Shown here piece by piece: positions 34,571 to 42,556 of a stretch of 64,000 nucleotides of DNA. The translations under genes were made by a program, and so were the position numbers. The stretch is from Verrucomicrobium sp. BvORR106 (GTDB lineage: Bacteria; Verrucomicrobiota; Verrucomicrobiia; Verrucomicrobiales; Verrucomicrobiaceae). Location: contig NZ_BATR01000093.1 of the NCBI RefSeq assembly GCF_000739655.1, positions 40,831 to 104,830 on the forward strand, given 5' to 3'. The notes beneath the pieces were generated by a model. That model did no database searches. It was not told the origin of the DNA and saw only the letters and a program-made list of their open reading frames with translations. Within the stretch, counting starts at the first letter, position 1. Each line of letters opens with the position of its first letter.

Positions 34571-34831
34571 AACCCGGAGGGTTCGCCATGCGTAGCCATG
34601 GGTCGGCCGAGCGGAGCGAGGACTACCCATGGTATGTCGTGGGGCAGATGCTACCGCGGAGCGGTAGGCCGACGGGTCCAAATGACGTGTGGCGTGAGTT
34701 GTGGGATGATCGTCTGGGGCGGGCGATGCGATGGGCCTACCGCTCCGCGGTAGAGCAGAGGGCGGGCGTCCTGGGGTAGTCCTCGCTACGCTCGGTCGAC
34801 CCCAGGCTATTCATGGTGAACCCTCCGGGTT
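34571..34831. repeat. 261-bp near-palindromic element with 62-bp inverted ends
   Basis: The left arm 34571-34632 starts AACCCGGAGGGTTCGCCATG and the right arm 34770-34831, read in reverse complement, starts AACCCGGAGGGTTCACCATG. The arms agree at roughly 87 percent of positions over 62 bp. A second inner inverted pair (CTACCGCGGAGCGGTAGG facing CCTACCGCTCCGCGGTAG) lies inside. No coding content. It looks like a MITE or REP cluster. Confidence 0.75.
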
Positions 34832-34878
34832 CGGGGATCGCGAATTCGGAATGGCGGAGTGGGCAGATGCGTTCCCAC

Positions 34879-34914
34879 AAAAAAGCCCGGGACGGCGTGG
34901 CCGGTCCCGGGCTT
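34879..34914 (-). terminator. Rho-independent terminator of the TonB-dependent receptor gene
   Basis: On the minus strand AAGCCCGGGAC, a short loop and GTCCCGGGCTT form a perfect 11-bp stem, followed by TTTTTT. It lies 21 bp after the receptor stop codon. Confidence 0.85.
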
Positions 34915-34934
34915 GAGGAGGATGGACTGTTTTC

Positions 34935-37127
34935 CTAGAACTTCCAGGTCACGCTGGCAGAGACGTTGAAGGGCTCGCCGGGGAGGACGTAGAGTTCGTC
35001 ATAGGAGCCAACGAAGTGGCGCTTGTCGAACACGTTGTTGAAGTTCACCTGCACGCGGTAGTTGTCGCGCTCGTAGTAGAGGGCGGCGTCCACCAAGCCG
35101 TAGCTGGGAAGGTTGAAGGTGTTGTACGTGTCACCTGACTGGCTGCTGTAGTAGCGGCCGCCCAGACCCACGCCGAAGCCCTTGAGCGGGCCGTCCTGTA
35201 CGGTGTACTTCAGCCAGGCGCTGACGGTGTGGTCCGGCACGCCGAGGAGCGGAGTGCCCACTGGGATGTCATTGTCCTCCGTGACCTCGGCATCGAGGTA
35301 GGTGTAGGCGGCTGTCAGCTTGAGGCCGGGCAGAAGTTCGGCGGCGGTCTCGAACTCGAAGCCGCGGCTGCGCTGTTCTCCGCTGACGATGGCGTCGTAG
35401 GGGTTGGCGGTCGCCAGATTGCTGGTGGCCACGTTCTCACGGGTAAGGTGGAACACGGAAATAAGCCCGCTGAGACGGCCGTCCAGAAGGTCGTACTTCA
35501 GGCCGCCTTCCCAGTTCTCGCCTTCTTCGGGTGCCACGGGAAGATCGCTCTCATCACGGGAACCCCACTGGGGTCTGAAGGCGCGGCTGTAGTTGGCATA
35601 AGCGGCGAGTCCGGGGATGAACTCATACGTGATGCCGGCCTTGGGGGTGAAGGCATCATCCTTCACATCCGCAGGCACGCTGCCATAGGAGCCGGAGTCA
35701 TCCAGCCAGAGCCACTCATAGCGTCCACCCACCGTCAGCGTGAGCTTGTCAGTGAGCTTGGCGTGGTCCTGGATGTAAACGCCCAGATTGTCCTCGTTGG
35801 CCGTGAACGAGCCTTTGATCTTGGGCTGCGGGATGCGCTGGTGGTAGTTGGGGCGGAAGAGATCGATGGCGACGTATGAGCCGGGGAAGTCATCGAAGTT
35901 GATCTCATGATAGGTGGCCTTCTGCTCGGAGTGGTAGTAATCCGTGCCGATGGTCAGGGAGTGCTTGATGGAGCCGGTCTCGAAGGTGAAGTCCACCGCT
36001 GTGTCCACCAAGATGCGCTGGTACACTCCGCGATTGTAGTCGTACGGATTGGTGTAGAGGGTGCGCAGATCATCGCTGAGGGAGGAGGGGTACAGGATGT
36101 TATCCCAGTTCTGCTCCACGCGGTAGTAGCTCAGATTCTGACGCACCGTGGCGGCGTCATTGAAGCGATGCTTGAACTCGTACCCGAGGCGAAGCGTTTC
36201 GATGTCGATCTTGCCTGATTTACCGGGAATGCCGATGAATCGGCTCACAGGTATTTCGCCGTTGGGGTTAGGCAGGACGGTGCCGCGTGCAGGGAGCGGC
36301 ATGGCGAAGACGCCGTCGTCCTTCACATAGTGAGTGAGGAAGGTTAGGCTGGTGTCATCTCCCCACTCGAAGGTGAGAGACGGGGCGATGAAGAGGCGGT
36401 CGTAGTCGTAATGGTCAACGAAGGAGCCGCTCTCCTTGTAGAGGGCATTGAGACGCAGATAGATGCCCAGGCCATCGCTGGAGACGGGAGCCACCGGGGC
36501 GACGTTTTTGGCGTCCTTTCCTGAAACCGGTGCCAGCACGGGTGCTGGAGTGAGCAGGGGGATGTTGATATCCAACGTGCCTTGGTAGAAGTCCCACATG
36601 CCGCCCGTGAAGCCCACTTCGCCACCAAATTCGCGCTTGGGCTTCTTGCTCACGAGGTTCACGATGCCACCCAGCGGAGCCTGACCGTAGAGGGACGAAG
36701 CTGGGCCCTTGATGACCTCCACACGCTCCAGGCCGAAGGTTTCGGCACCAGTGCCATCATAGTCACCGCGCAGACCGTCCTGATAGGTGGTGAAGGCTGC
36801 GTCAAAGCCGCGGATGCGGTAGTAGTCCCACTCGGAGTAGTAGCCGCCCGGGGTGACGCCGGCGACGTTTTTGATCACGTCTTCCAGATTGCGGGCACCC
36901 TGATCCACGATCAGATCTTTGGTGACCACCGAAATGGCCTGGGGTGTCTCAAGCAGAGGCACCTCGGTTTTGAGGCCGCTGGAGATGACCGCAGGGGCCA
37001 CGTAGCCAGTGCCTTCTGAAGCTGCTGTCACCGTGACGGTGTCCAAGGTGGTGACTTGAGCCACGACCGCGCCGGGAGTAAGCGCGCCGAGCAAGAGTGC
37101 GGAGATCGCACGAGGTTTGAGTTTCAT
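34935..37127 (-). CDS. TonB-dependent siderophore receptor
   Basis: A 730-aa outer-membrane receptor. The signal peptide (MKLKPRAISALLLGALTPGAVVA) is followed by a TonB-box-like LDTVTVTA and a plug domain (VPLLETPQAISVVTKDLIVDQGARNLEDVIKNVAGV, YYRIRGFDAAFTTYQDGLRGD, LERVEVIKGPASSLYGQAPLGGIVNLVSKKP). The C-terminal barrel ends in the terminal aromatic strand NVSASVTWKF. The plug and barrel words are those of the ferrichrome/hydroxamate-type (FhuA/FpvA) siderophore receptors. The gene is solitary; no siderophore synthesis, TonB or Fur gene is adjacent. AAGCAATTG occurs twice in the upstream region (37163 and 37180) as a possible but unproven control site. Confidence 0.93.
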   Translation of the reverse strand: MKLKPRAISALLLGALTPGAVVAQVTTLDTVTVTAASEGTGYVAPAVISSGLKTEVPLLETPQAISVVTKDLIVDQGARNLEDVIKNVAGVTPGGYYSEWDYYRIRGFDAAFTTYQDGLRGDYDGTGAETFGLERVEVIKGPASSLYGQAPLGGIVNLVSKKPKREFGGEVGFTGGMWDFYQGTLDINIPLLTPAPVLAPVSGKDAKNVAPVAPVSSDGLGIYLRLNALYKESGSFVDHYDYDRLFIAPSLTFEWGDDTSLTFLTHYVKDDGVFAMPLPARGTVLPNPNGEIPVSRFIGIPGKSGKIDIETLRLGYEFKHRFNDAATVRQNLSYYRVEQNWDNILYPSSLSDDLRTLYTNPYDYNRGVYQRILVDTAVDFTFETGSIKHSLTIGTDYYHSEQKATYHEINFDDFPGSYVAIDLFRPNYHQRIPQPKIKGSFTANEDNLGVYIQDHAKLTDKLTLTVGGRYEWLWLDDSGSYGSVPADVKDDAFTPKAGITYEFIPGLAAYANYSRAFRPQWGSRDESDLPVAPEEGENWEGGLKYDLLDGRLSGLISVFHLTRENVATSNLATANPYDAIVSGEQRSRGFEFETAAELLPGLKLTAAYTYLDAEVTEDNDIPVGTPLLGVPDHTVSAWLKYTVQDGPLKGFGVGLGGRYYSSQSGDTYNTFNLPSYGLVDAALYYERDNYRVQVNFNNVFDKRHFVGSYDELYVLPGEPFNVSASVTWKF

Positions 37128-37255
37128 CAGAGTCGAGTGGTTGAATTCGACGTTTTCTTAAAGCAATTGAATCTGAGAAGCAATTGCAATTAGTGGGCTG
37201 GTTTTATCCTCAGGCTAGGGTCCTTGGCCGGAGATTGAGCAATCTGGAGCGTCGG

Positions 37256-38323
37256 TCAGCCTTGGGGGACCGGTGCCACTGCGATCTGGGTGGCTGCGTC
37301 CCACTCCAGTAAACCGACGACCGCCCAGGCGGTGCCCCAGTAGATAGAGGTGGGGATGGGCTTGTTTTTGTCCCGGCCCCGCGTGCTGGGCACGAGCCAA
37401 CTGCCGTCGGGCTTCTGCGTGTCGTTCAGATAGCGAATCGCCCGTTGTACTGCCTCTGAAGCAACGGGCTTGGGCTGACATTTCGCGAGGGCGTAGAGGG
37501 CCAGACCTGTGCCGTAGGCGTCGCCCGGTTCCGCGGCGAGCCAGCCCCAGCTCCCGTCGGGATGTTGGAGCTTGAGCAGAGCCTCCCGCAATGATTCATC
37601 CTGAGGATGAAGCAGGAGGCGGGTGGCATGCCATTCGGTACTCTGCCCCGAGGCGGCGGTGGCCAGAAAGGTGTGAGCCCGGTCCTGGGCGGTTGCCAGC
37701 CTTGGATCGGGCGGAATGTTGACCGCTTCTGGGGCGGATTTAGGCTTCAGGGCAAGGAGGACCCACATGGTGGCCACTTCATCGTTCTCGCGGGCAGGAC
37801 GCTTACTGAGGGGAAGTTGGCCACCGGCCTTCCAAGAGCCGTCCTTCTGCTGATGATCGAGAAGGAGGGCACGTAACGCCTCCACCCAAGGCTGGGAGCC
37901 GCTAGACGAGTCTGCCTGTGCGGAATACTCGGGAGGCAGGGCGAGCAGCAGAAACGCCATCGTTGCGGTATTGGCGGCGGCAACTTTCTGTAGGCCGTCC
38001 TTTGCACCCGACTGGTTCCAGTTCTTCCAGTCCACGGACCATTTCGAGGTTTCGTCCAGATACTTCACGTCCACCGGCAGTCCAGATTGGGCGGCCCGAT
38101 GGAGGCTCCAGAGCATCGAAGGGACCTGATGACAGCTCACGCAACTGCGGTCGTCGATCCAAGCCTGACCTTTCTCCTGGAGAAAAGAAAGGCTGCGTGC
38201 GGCGATGGCCTTGGGAACTGAAGACGCTGGAGCCTGCGGAGGGGTGGGATCCGCAGCTATGCCGTGGAGCTGAAAACTCCCGGCAATCATCGCCAGAACA
38301 GCGAGGCGGTACGCGGCATTCAT
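37256..38323 (-). CDS. Secreted prenyltransferase/squalene-cyclase-fold protein with CxxCH motif
   Basis: A 355-aa protein with signal peptide. After it comes AWIDDRSCVSCHQVPSMLWSLHRAAQSG, a CxxCH motif that could bind a c-type haem or be a leftover of one. The rest shows alpha/alpha-barrel repeats with QW-like motifs (QQKDGSWKAGGQLPLS, LQHPDGSWGWLAAEPGDAYGTGLALYAL, TQKPDGSWLVPSTRG). Such secreted proteins are common in Planctomycetes and Verrucomicrobia; a cyclase reaction is not implied because the DXDD motif is not seen. Confidence 0.75.
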   Translation of the reverse strand: MNAAYRLAVLAMIAGSFQLHGIAADPTPPQAPASSVPKAIAARSLSFLQEKGQAWIDDRSCVSCHQVPSMLWSLHRAAQSGLPVDVKYLDETSKWSVDWKNWNQSGAKDGLQKVAAANTATMAFLLLALPPEYSAQADSSSGSQPWVEALRALLLDHQQKDGSWKAGGQLPLSKRPARENDEVATMWVLLALKPKSAPEAVNIPPDPRLATAQDRAHTFLATAASGQSTEWHATRLLLHPQDESLREALLKLQHPDGSWGWLAAEPGDAYGTGLALYALAKCQPKPVASEAVQRAIRYLNDTQKPDGSWLVPSTRGRDKNKPIPTSIYWGTAWAVVGLLEWDAATQIAVAPVPQG

Positions 38324-38533
38324 GATGCAGTGGAGGTAACGAACGGGTAATGGCATGTCTTGCCTGATAGGCGGTGGGGAGAGGTTCTTAGGCGCGTCTG
38401 ATTGATACTGCCCGAACCTCCATTGGACCCCTGTCCGGTTTTAGGACGCGTCTCGCACGGCTGCCCCCACTTTGGATGTTGGGGTTGCTGCCGAAACCGA
38501 CGGGCAACACTGCTATCCTTAACCCCCACTATT

Positions 38534-39649
38534 ATGAAAAACCGCCTCTACCAGGGTCGCAATGCGATTGCCATCGGCTGCTTGCTGACACCCATGTTTG
38601 CTCTTTCGGCTCTTGCCCAGAGTCCAACGTCGCCCACGGCCTCTCCTGCCGAACCAGATGCGCTTCGCCTGGAGGTGCAAACGCCAGCGGAAGGCTTTAC
38701 CCTCTTCAACGGCAAGATGTACCGGATCGCGAATGGTCAAGCCATGCCAGTGACGGAGGAAAAAACGCTGCGCATCACCAGCAGTGGGGCGACGGACTTC
38801 TCCGGCCAACCCCTGAAGATTCCGGCTGGCTCCATGCTTACTGCGGACGGTCGGGTGGTGCCCATGCCCGGCGGCATTCGGTTTACGGACGGGTCAGCGG
38901 CGACCACGGATCCCAACCCGGCCCCGGCGACGCCGGCCAACGCTGGCGCTGCGGCAGACCGTGCCTCGCTGCCGCCGCTGGGAGGCAATCCCGGATACCC
39001 TGACCGGGGTGTCACGGGTGAGAACCTCTCCGGGCTTGCTCCGGTGACGGGCAACCCGGCTACCTCATCTAGCAGTACACAGCAAAGCGGGCAGAACATG
39101 ACTACGCCAGGAGCTGCGGGTAGCGGAGGCAGTGACCGAAGCAGCCGCAATTCATCGGATCGTGATCCGAATGGCGGTGTGGCCAATCCTGGCCTCCCGG
39201 TGATTATTGGGCCGGGAACTGGAGTGAGTGGCGGCATCCCAGGAGAGAATGCAGTAAACGCTGGAAATGCTGCGGGCAGCCCGGTGACAAACCCGGTTGC
39301 CAACCCTGCTGCTACCAACACCGGCGCTACCGGCACGGTGCCAGGAGCGCGGAGCACGGACTTCAACAGCAATACCACGAACCCCAACGCAGTGCCGGCC
39401 AAAGGATCCAATGCGACGCAGCCCACTGGGGGTGGCGCTAACCTGACGCCCGGCAGCCCTGCCTCCAATGAGATCAACAATCGACGTACGCCAGCCGCAG
39501 GGCAGGGGCAGGGGACAAACGCTCCTGGAACACGCTCATCCACCGGATCTTCTGGCACGAGCACGGGCTCGGGCACTCGTTCCAGTTCAGGGTCTAACAC
39601 GGGGGCTGGCTCGAATTCGGGCACAGGCACCGGCAATGCTGGGCGGTAG
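38534..39649 (+). CDS. Secreted DUF6799-type protein with long Gly/Asn/Thr-rich tail
   Basis: A 371-aa protein. Signal peptide to about residue 30 (ALSALAQ), then a DUF6799-like domain (GFTLFNGKMYRIANGQAMPVTEEKTLRITSSGATDFSGQPLKIPAGSMLTADGRVVPMPGG). From about residue 130 to the end the sequence is low-complexity, rich in G, N, T, S and A. The tail suggests an extracellular or cell-surface location. No catalytic motif. Confidence 0.7.
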   Translation: MKNRLYQGRNAIAIGCLLTPMFALSALAQSPTSPTASPAEPDALRLEVQTPAEGFTLFNGKMYRIANGQAMPVTEEKTLRITSSGATDFSGQPLKIPAGSMLTADGRVVPMPGGIRFTDGSAATTDPNPAPATPANAGAAADRASLPPLGGNPGYPDRGVTGENLSGLAPVTGNPATSSSSTQQSGQNMTTPGAAGSGGSDRSSRNSSDRDPNGGVANPGLPVIIGPGTGVSGGIPGENAVNAGNAAGSPVTNPVANPAATNTGATGTVPGARSTDFNSNTTNPNAVPAKGSNATQPTGGGANLTPGSPASNEINNRRTPAAGQGQGTNAPGTRSSTGSSGTSTGSGTRSSSGSNTGAGSNSGTGTGNAGR

Positions 39650-39759
39650 GCGCGACGTTTAGAGACAATTGAGACATGGCTCCCCATCGCTGCAACAGCG
39701 GTCGATCCGAGAACACTGGTTTTTTCAGTCAAACTAAGAACAACTCACCTGTGAACTCC

Positions 39760-40086
39760 ATGAACTTGAGAACTTCTCTTCTGTTTGCCGGCGTGGGAGC
39801 CGGTGCGAGTCTGGTTGCTGCTTTGGCGGCCGGATTGATTTCGATCGGCGGGCTGACTCCCTCGTCAGCCCGTGCGCAGAGCGTGGTGGTGGAAGCTCCG
39901 CCCGGTGCAATGGTGCCGACTGCCCCGCGCATCGAGCAGTACAAGGTGGTGGACATCTCCACCGTCTCTGTGGCCAGGGCGTCGGGCGGGCCCGTGGGGA
40001 CGCTGGAGGCCGTGCTCAACGGACTGGCGGCAGAGGGGTGGAGACTCCGCGAGGCTACGGGAAACTACCTGATCTTTGCCCGCTGA
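39760..40086 (+). CDS. Small exported DUF4177-like protein
   Basis: A 108-aa protein with an N-terminal signal or anchor (LLFAGVGAGASLVAALAAGLISIGGL). The end, YKVVDISTVSVARASGGPVGTLEAVLNGLAAEGWRLREATGNYLIFAR, has the strand-helix-strand pattern of DUF4177, including the LN-LAAEGWRL core. It follows the DUF6799 gene by 110 bp on the same strand. Confidence 0.65.
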   Translation: MNLRTSLLFAGVGAGASLVAALAAGLISIGGLTPSSARAQSVVVEAPPGAMVPTAPRIEQYKVVDISTVSVARASGGPVGTLEAVLNGLAAEGWRLREATGNYLIFAR

Positions 40087-40467
40087 GCGGGGCGGGGATT
40101 GGTGTTGAGCGGGAGGGATTCGGCGCGAAAGGTGTCGATGCAGCACAGTCCAGAAGATGGAGTGGCTATGGAGGGGTGAATTTCAAGGAAGCGTGATTTG
40201 TTCTTTGTTGTGCGGTATTTGCCTTGGAAAACTCTGTCGGGATCGATCTTTTTTGAAGAGAAGTGTCGTCCGCTTTTGCTGGAACTTCCAACCTCTATGA
40301 TACGCCATTGAGCCTGGCAGGCTGATCGGACAGCGAAGTGCCTGACGGAGCCGAGTGTCGGTTCATGGAGAAAACCCCGGGGCGAAAGGTGATGCCGCCG
40401 CATAGGGATCCACGGAGGGGATTGAATGGGGTGTTGCAGACGCGCTTTCTGGCGTATCGTTGTTGAG
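40087..40467. other. Intergenic region without visible gene
   Basis: A 381-bp stretch between the DUF4177-like gene and the desaturase. I see no gene, strong hairpin or recognisable repeat in it. Confidence 0.5.
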
Positions 40468-41544
40468 ATGAAGAATCAGAACGCGCTCAAGGCTGGGCTG
40501 TTTGGCGACCTCCCCGTATCCCACCCAGAACCGGAATCGGAGAGCTGGAAGGAGATTGTGCGCAAGTACCAGGTGCCGTCTTCCTGGCGCGCAACCTGGC
40601 AGGTGGTGAACACGCTGGTGCCCTACCTCGCCCTGTGGGGGCTCATGTACTGGGCGATGTCGGTGTCTTACTGGCTGGTGATCCCGCTCGCCATCCTGGC
40701 GGGCGGATTTGTGGTGCGCACTTTCATCATCTTTCATGACTGCACGCACGGTTCCTTCTATGGATCGCGGCGGGCAAATGACATCCTCGGTTTCATCACC
40801 GGTGTTCTGACCTTCACACCGTACCATCATTGGAAGTGGGAGCACACGGTGCATCACGCCAGCGCGGGGAACCTGGACCGGCGCGGCATGGGGGATGTGT
40901 GGACCCTTACCGTCCAGGAGTACCTAGATGCTTCCCGCTGGAAGCGCTTCTCGTACCGTCTTTCCCGGAACCCGGTGGTCTTGTTTGCTCTGGCTCCCCT
41001 GGGCCTTTTCCTCGTCCTGAACCGGTTTGCGGTGAAAGGGGCCAAGGAGAAGGAGCGGCGTTCGGTTTACATCACCAACGTGATGCTGCTCGTGATCGCA
41101 GGTCTGCTGACCTGGGCCTTTGGTTGGAAAGCGTATCTCGTCATCCAACTCACCATCCTGGTGGTGGCGGGTACAGCTGGCGTGTGGCTATTCTATGTGC
41201 AGCATCAATTTGAGGACGTGTATTGGGAGCGGCATGAGGAGTGGGACTTTGCGCAAGCCGCGTTGCAAGGCAGCTCCTTCTACAAGTTGCCCAAGATCCT
41301 CCAGTGGTTCTCCGGGAACATTGGCTACCACCACATCCATCACCTCAGCCCGCGCATTCCGAACTACCGCCTGGAGCGGGCTCACAAATCGGAACCGCTT
41401 TTTCAAAGCGTGCCACCGCTGACGTTGCGCAAGAGTTTGAAGTCGCTGACTTTCCGGCTGTGGGATGAAGGCAAGCGCAAACTGGTGGGATACAAGGCCG
41501 CCCGGCAGGCACGTGCGGAGAGGGCGAAGAAAGCGGCGGAGTGA
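40468..41544 (+). CDS. Fatty acid desaturase (acyl-lipid, DesA-type)
   Basis: A 358-aa integral membrane di-iron enzyme that introduces a double bond into acyl chains. The three histidine boxes are present and correctly spaced: HDCTH (about residue 91), HHWKWEHTVHH (about 127-137) and HHIHH (about 292). Four to six membrane helices surround them. The pattern fits omega-6/Delta-12-type acyl-lipid desaturases; the exact regioselectivity cannot be read from sequence. Confidence 0.92.
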   Translation: MKNQNALKAGLFGDLPVSHPEPESESWKEIVRKYQVPSSWRATWQVVNTLVPYLALWGLMYWAMSVSYWLVIPLAILAGGFVVRTFIIFHDCTHGSFYGSRRANDILGFITGVLTFTPYHHWKWEHTVHHASAGNLDRRGMGDVWTLTVQEYLDASRWKRFSYRLSRNPVVLFALAPLGLFLVLNRFAVKGAKEKERRSVYITNVMLLVIAGLLTWAFGWKAYLVIQLTILVVAGTAGVWLFYVQHQFEDVYWERHEEWDFAQAALQGSSFYKLPKILQWFSGNIGYHHIHHLSPRIPNYRLERAHKSEPLFQSVPPLTLRKSLKSLTFRLWDEGKRKLVGYKAARQARAERAKKAAE

Positions 41545-41572
41545 GGGGGGTAGAGATGAAGATACTGAGGTT

Positions 41573-41605
41573 TTAACCACAGAGACACAGAGGGCACAGA
41601 GCTGT
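41573..41605. repeat. ACCACAGAGACACAGAG-type dispersed repeat
   Basis: TTAACCACAGAGACACAGAG followed by GGCACAGAG. Related to the copies at 17725 and 17866 (inverted). It lies immediately after the desaturase gene. Confidence 0.65.
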
Positions 41606-41646
41606 GATCTTTTTTAGATGACGGAGGTTTTGAGGGGAGCTAGTGG

Positions 41647-42102
41647 GTGGTGATGCCCCAGCCTCTTTGGATCTGGATTCAAAACCTCCTTTGTGTGGTG
41701 GTGCTGATTCTCGGGCCCGCGACGGCGGGCTTTGGGGATACCCTTGAAGGCGTGTCCCGCTGGGCAGTGCAGGTGCTGGGAGGCGCTTTGATTCTGCGTG
41801 GGGCGTGGCTCGGCATCGCCGGGGTGCGGGATCTTGGAAGCAGTCGCTCACCGCACCCGCAGCCGCTGGAGAGGGGGCAACTGGTGACACGTGGCGTGTA
41901 TGCACGCGTGAGGCATCCGCTGTACAGCAGCCTCATGCATGTGGCATTTGGTTGGGCGGTTGTCTGGGGTAGTCCTGCTGCAATGGTGGCCTTTGTGGGA
42001 TTGACCGTGTGGTTGATCGCGAAGGCCCGGCTGGAGGAGCGGTTGATGAGGGGGAAGTTTCCTGAATACGTGGCGTATCAGAAGCGGGTAAGGGGATTTT
42101 GA
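41647..42102 (+). CDS. Isoprenylcysteine carboxyl methyltransferase-like membrane protein
   Basis: A 151-aa protein (149 aa from ATG 41653) with four membrane helices. The C-terminal half has the family pattern GQLVTRGVYARVRHPLYSSLMHVAFGWAVVWGS ... LEERLMRGKFPEYVAYQKRVRGF, where RHP-Y and E-L---FP-Y bind the S-adenosylmethionine and the substrate head group in ICMT/PEMT-like enzymes. The methylated substrate in bacteria is generally unknown. Confidence 0.82.
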   Translation: MVMPQPLWIWIQNLLCVVVLILGPATAGFGDTLEGVSRWAVQVLGGALILRGAWLGIAGVRDLGSSRSPHPQPLERGQLVTRGVYARVRHPLYSSLMHVAFGWAVVWGSPAAMVAFVGLTVWLIAKARLEERLMRGKFPEYVAYQKRVRGF

Positions 42103-42117
42103 CTGGAGGAGGGAGTT

Positions 42118-42260
42118 AGGCGCTAGAGGCACCCGCAAGATCGCCGCAACTCGTTCGGAGTAGAGGATGTTCTTGCTTGCCCCCAACGTAGACTCGCTTG
42201 AGGCTCGTCAACGTTGGGCTTATGGCCGAATCCTCTTCGAGGAAGAGCTGCCCGGTTGAG
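42118..42260. repeat. Dispersed repeat, copy 2 (CGTAGACTCGC family)
   Basis: ACTCGTTCGGAGTAGAG, CCAACGTAGACTCGCTTGAG and TCCTCTTCGAGGAAGAGCT match the copy at 6240-6370 in the same order and spacing. Confidence 0.65.
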
Positions 42261-42329
42261 CCGCGGGCATGGTCTTTTTGGCCTTCAAGGGGTGCCCAGT
42301 TTAGCTTGCGGGGGACGAGATTCACCAGT

Positions 42330-42494
42330 CCAAGGAGCGGCGGTTTGTGCTTGCACAACCGCCGATGGGCAGCGGAGCGTTCGATCAACAAATGCCCAAC
42401 GCTCTATGGTGCCCCAAGGCTGCTGGTTGTTTTGTAAGTGTGTCTCCTCCGGCCAAGTCCGGCGGTTGTGCAAGCACAAACCGCCGCTCCCTGG
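42330..42494. repeat. 165-bp element with 35-bp inverted ends
   Basis: The left end 42330-42364 (CCAAGGAGCGGCGGTTTGTG ...) and the reverse complement of the right end 42460-42494 differ at one position in 35. Each end is itself an imperfect palindrome (CGGCGGTT-TGTGCTTGCACA-ACCGCCG). MITE- or REP-like, non-coding. Confidence 0.75.
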
Positions 42495-42556
42495 ATGTTC
42501 GAGCCTTTGGTGTCGTGGCCCCTGATGATTGGAGGTCAGGCAGTCGGCGCCCAGGC

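Noticed and set aside
34454..34779. Frames over the GTCGGGGC repeat (GVGASGRR... peptides)
   Set aside because: The peptide is a translation of the 8-bp repeat; no ribosome binding site or family.
37140..37200. Fur box upstream of the siderophore receptor
   Set aside because: The AAGCAATTG direct repeats do not match the GATAATGATAATCATTATC consensus well enough to call.
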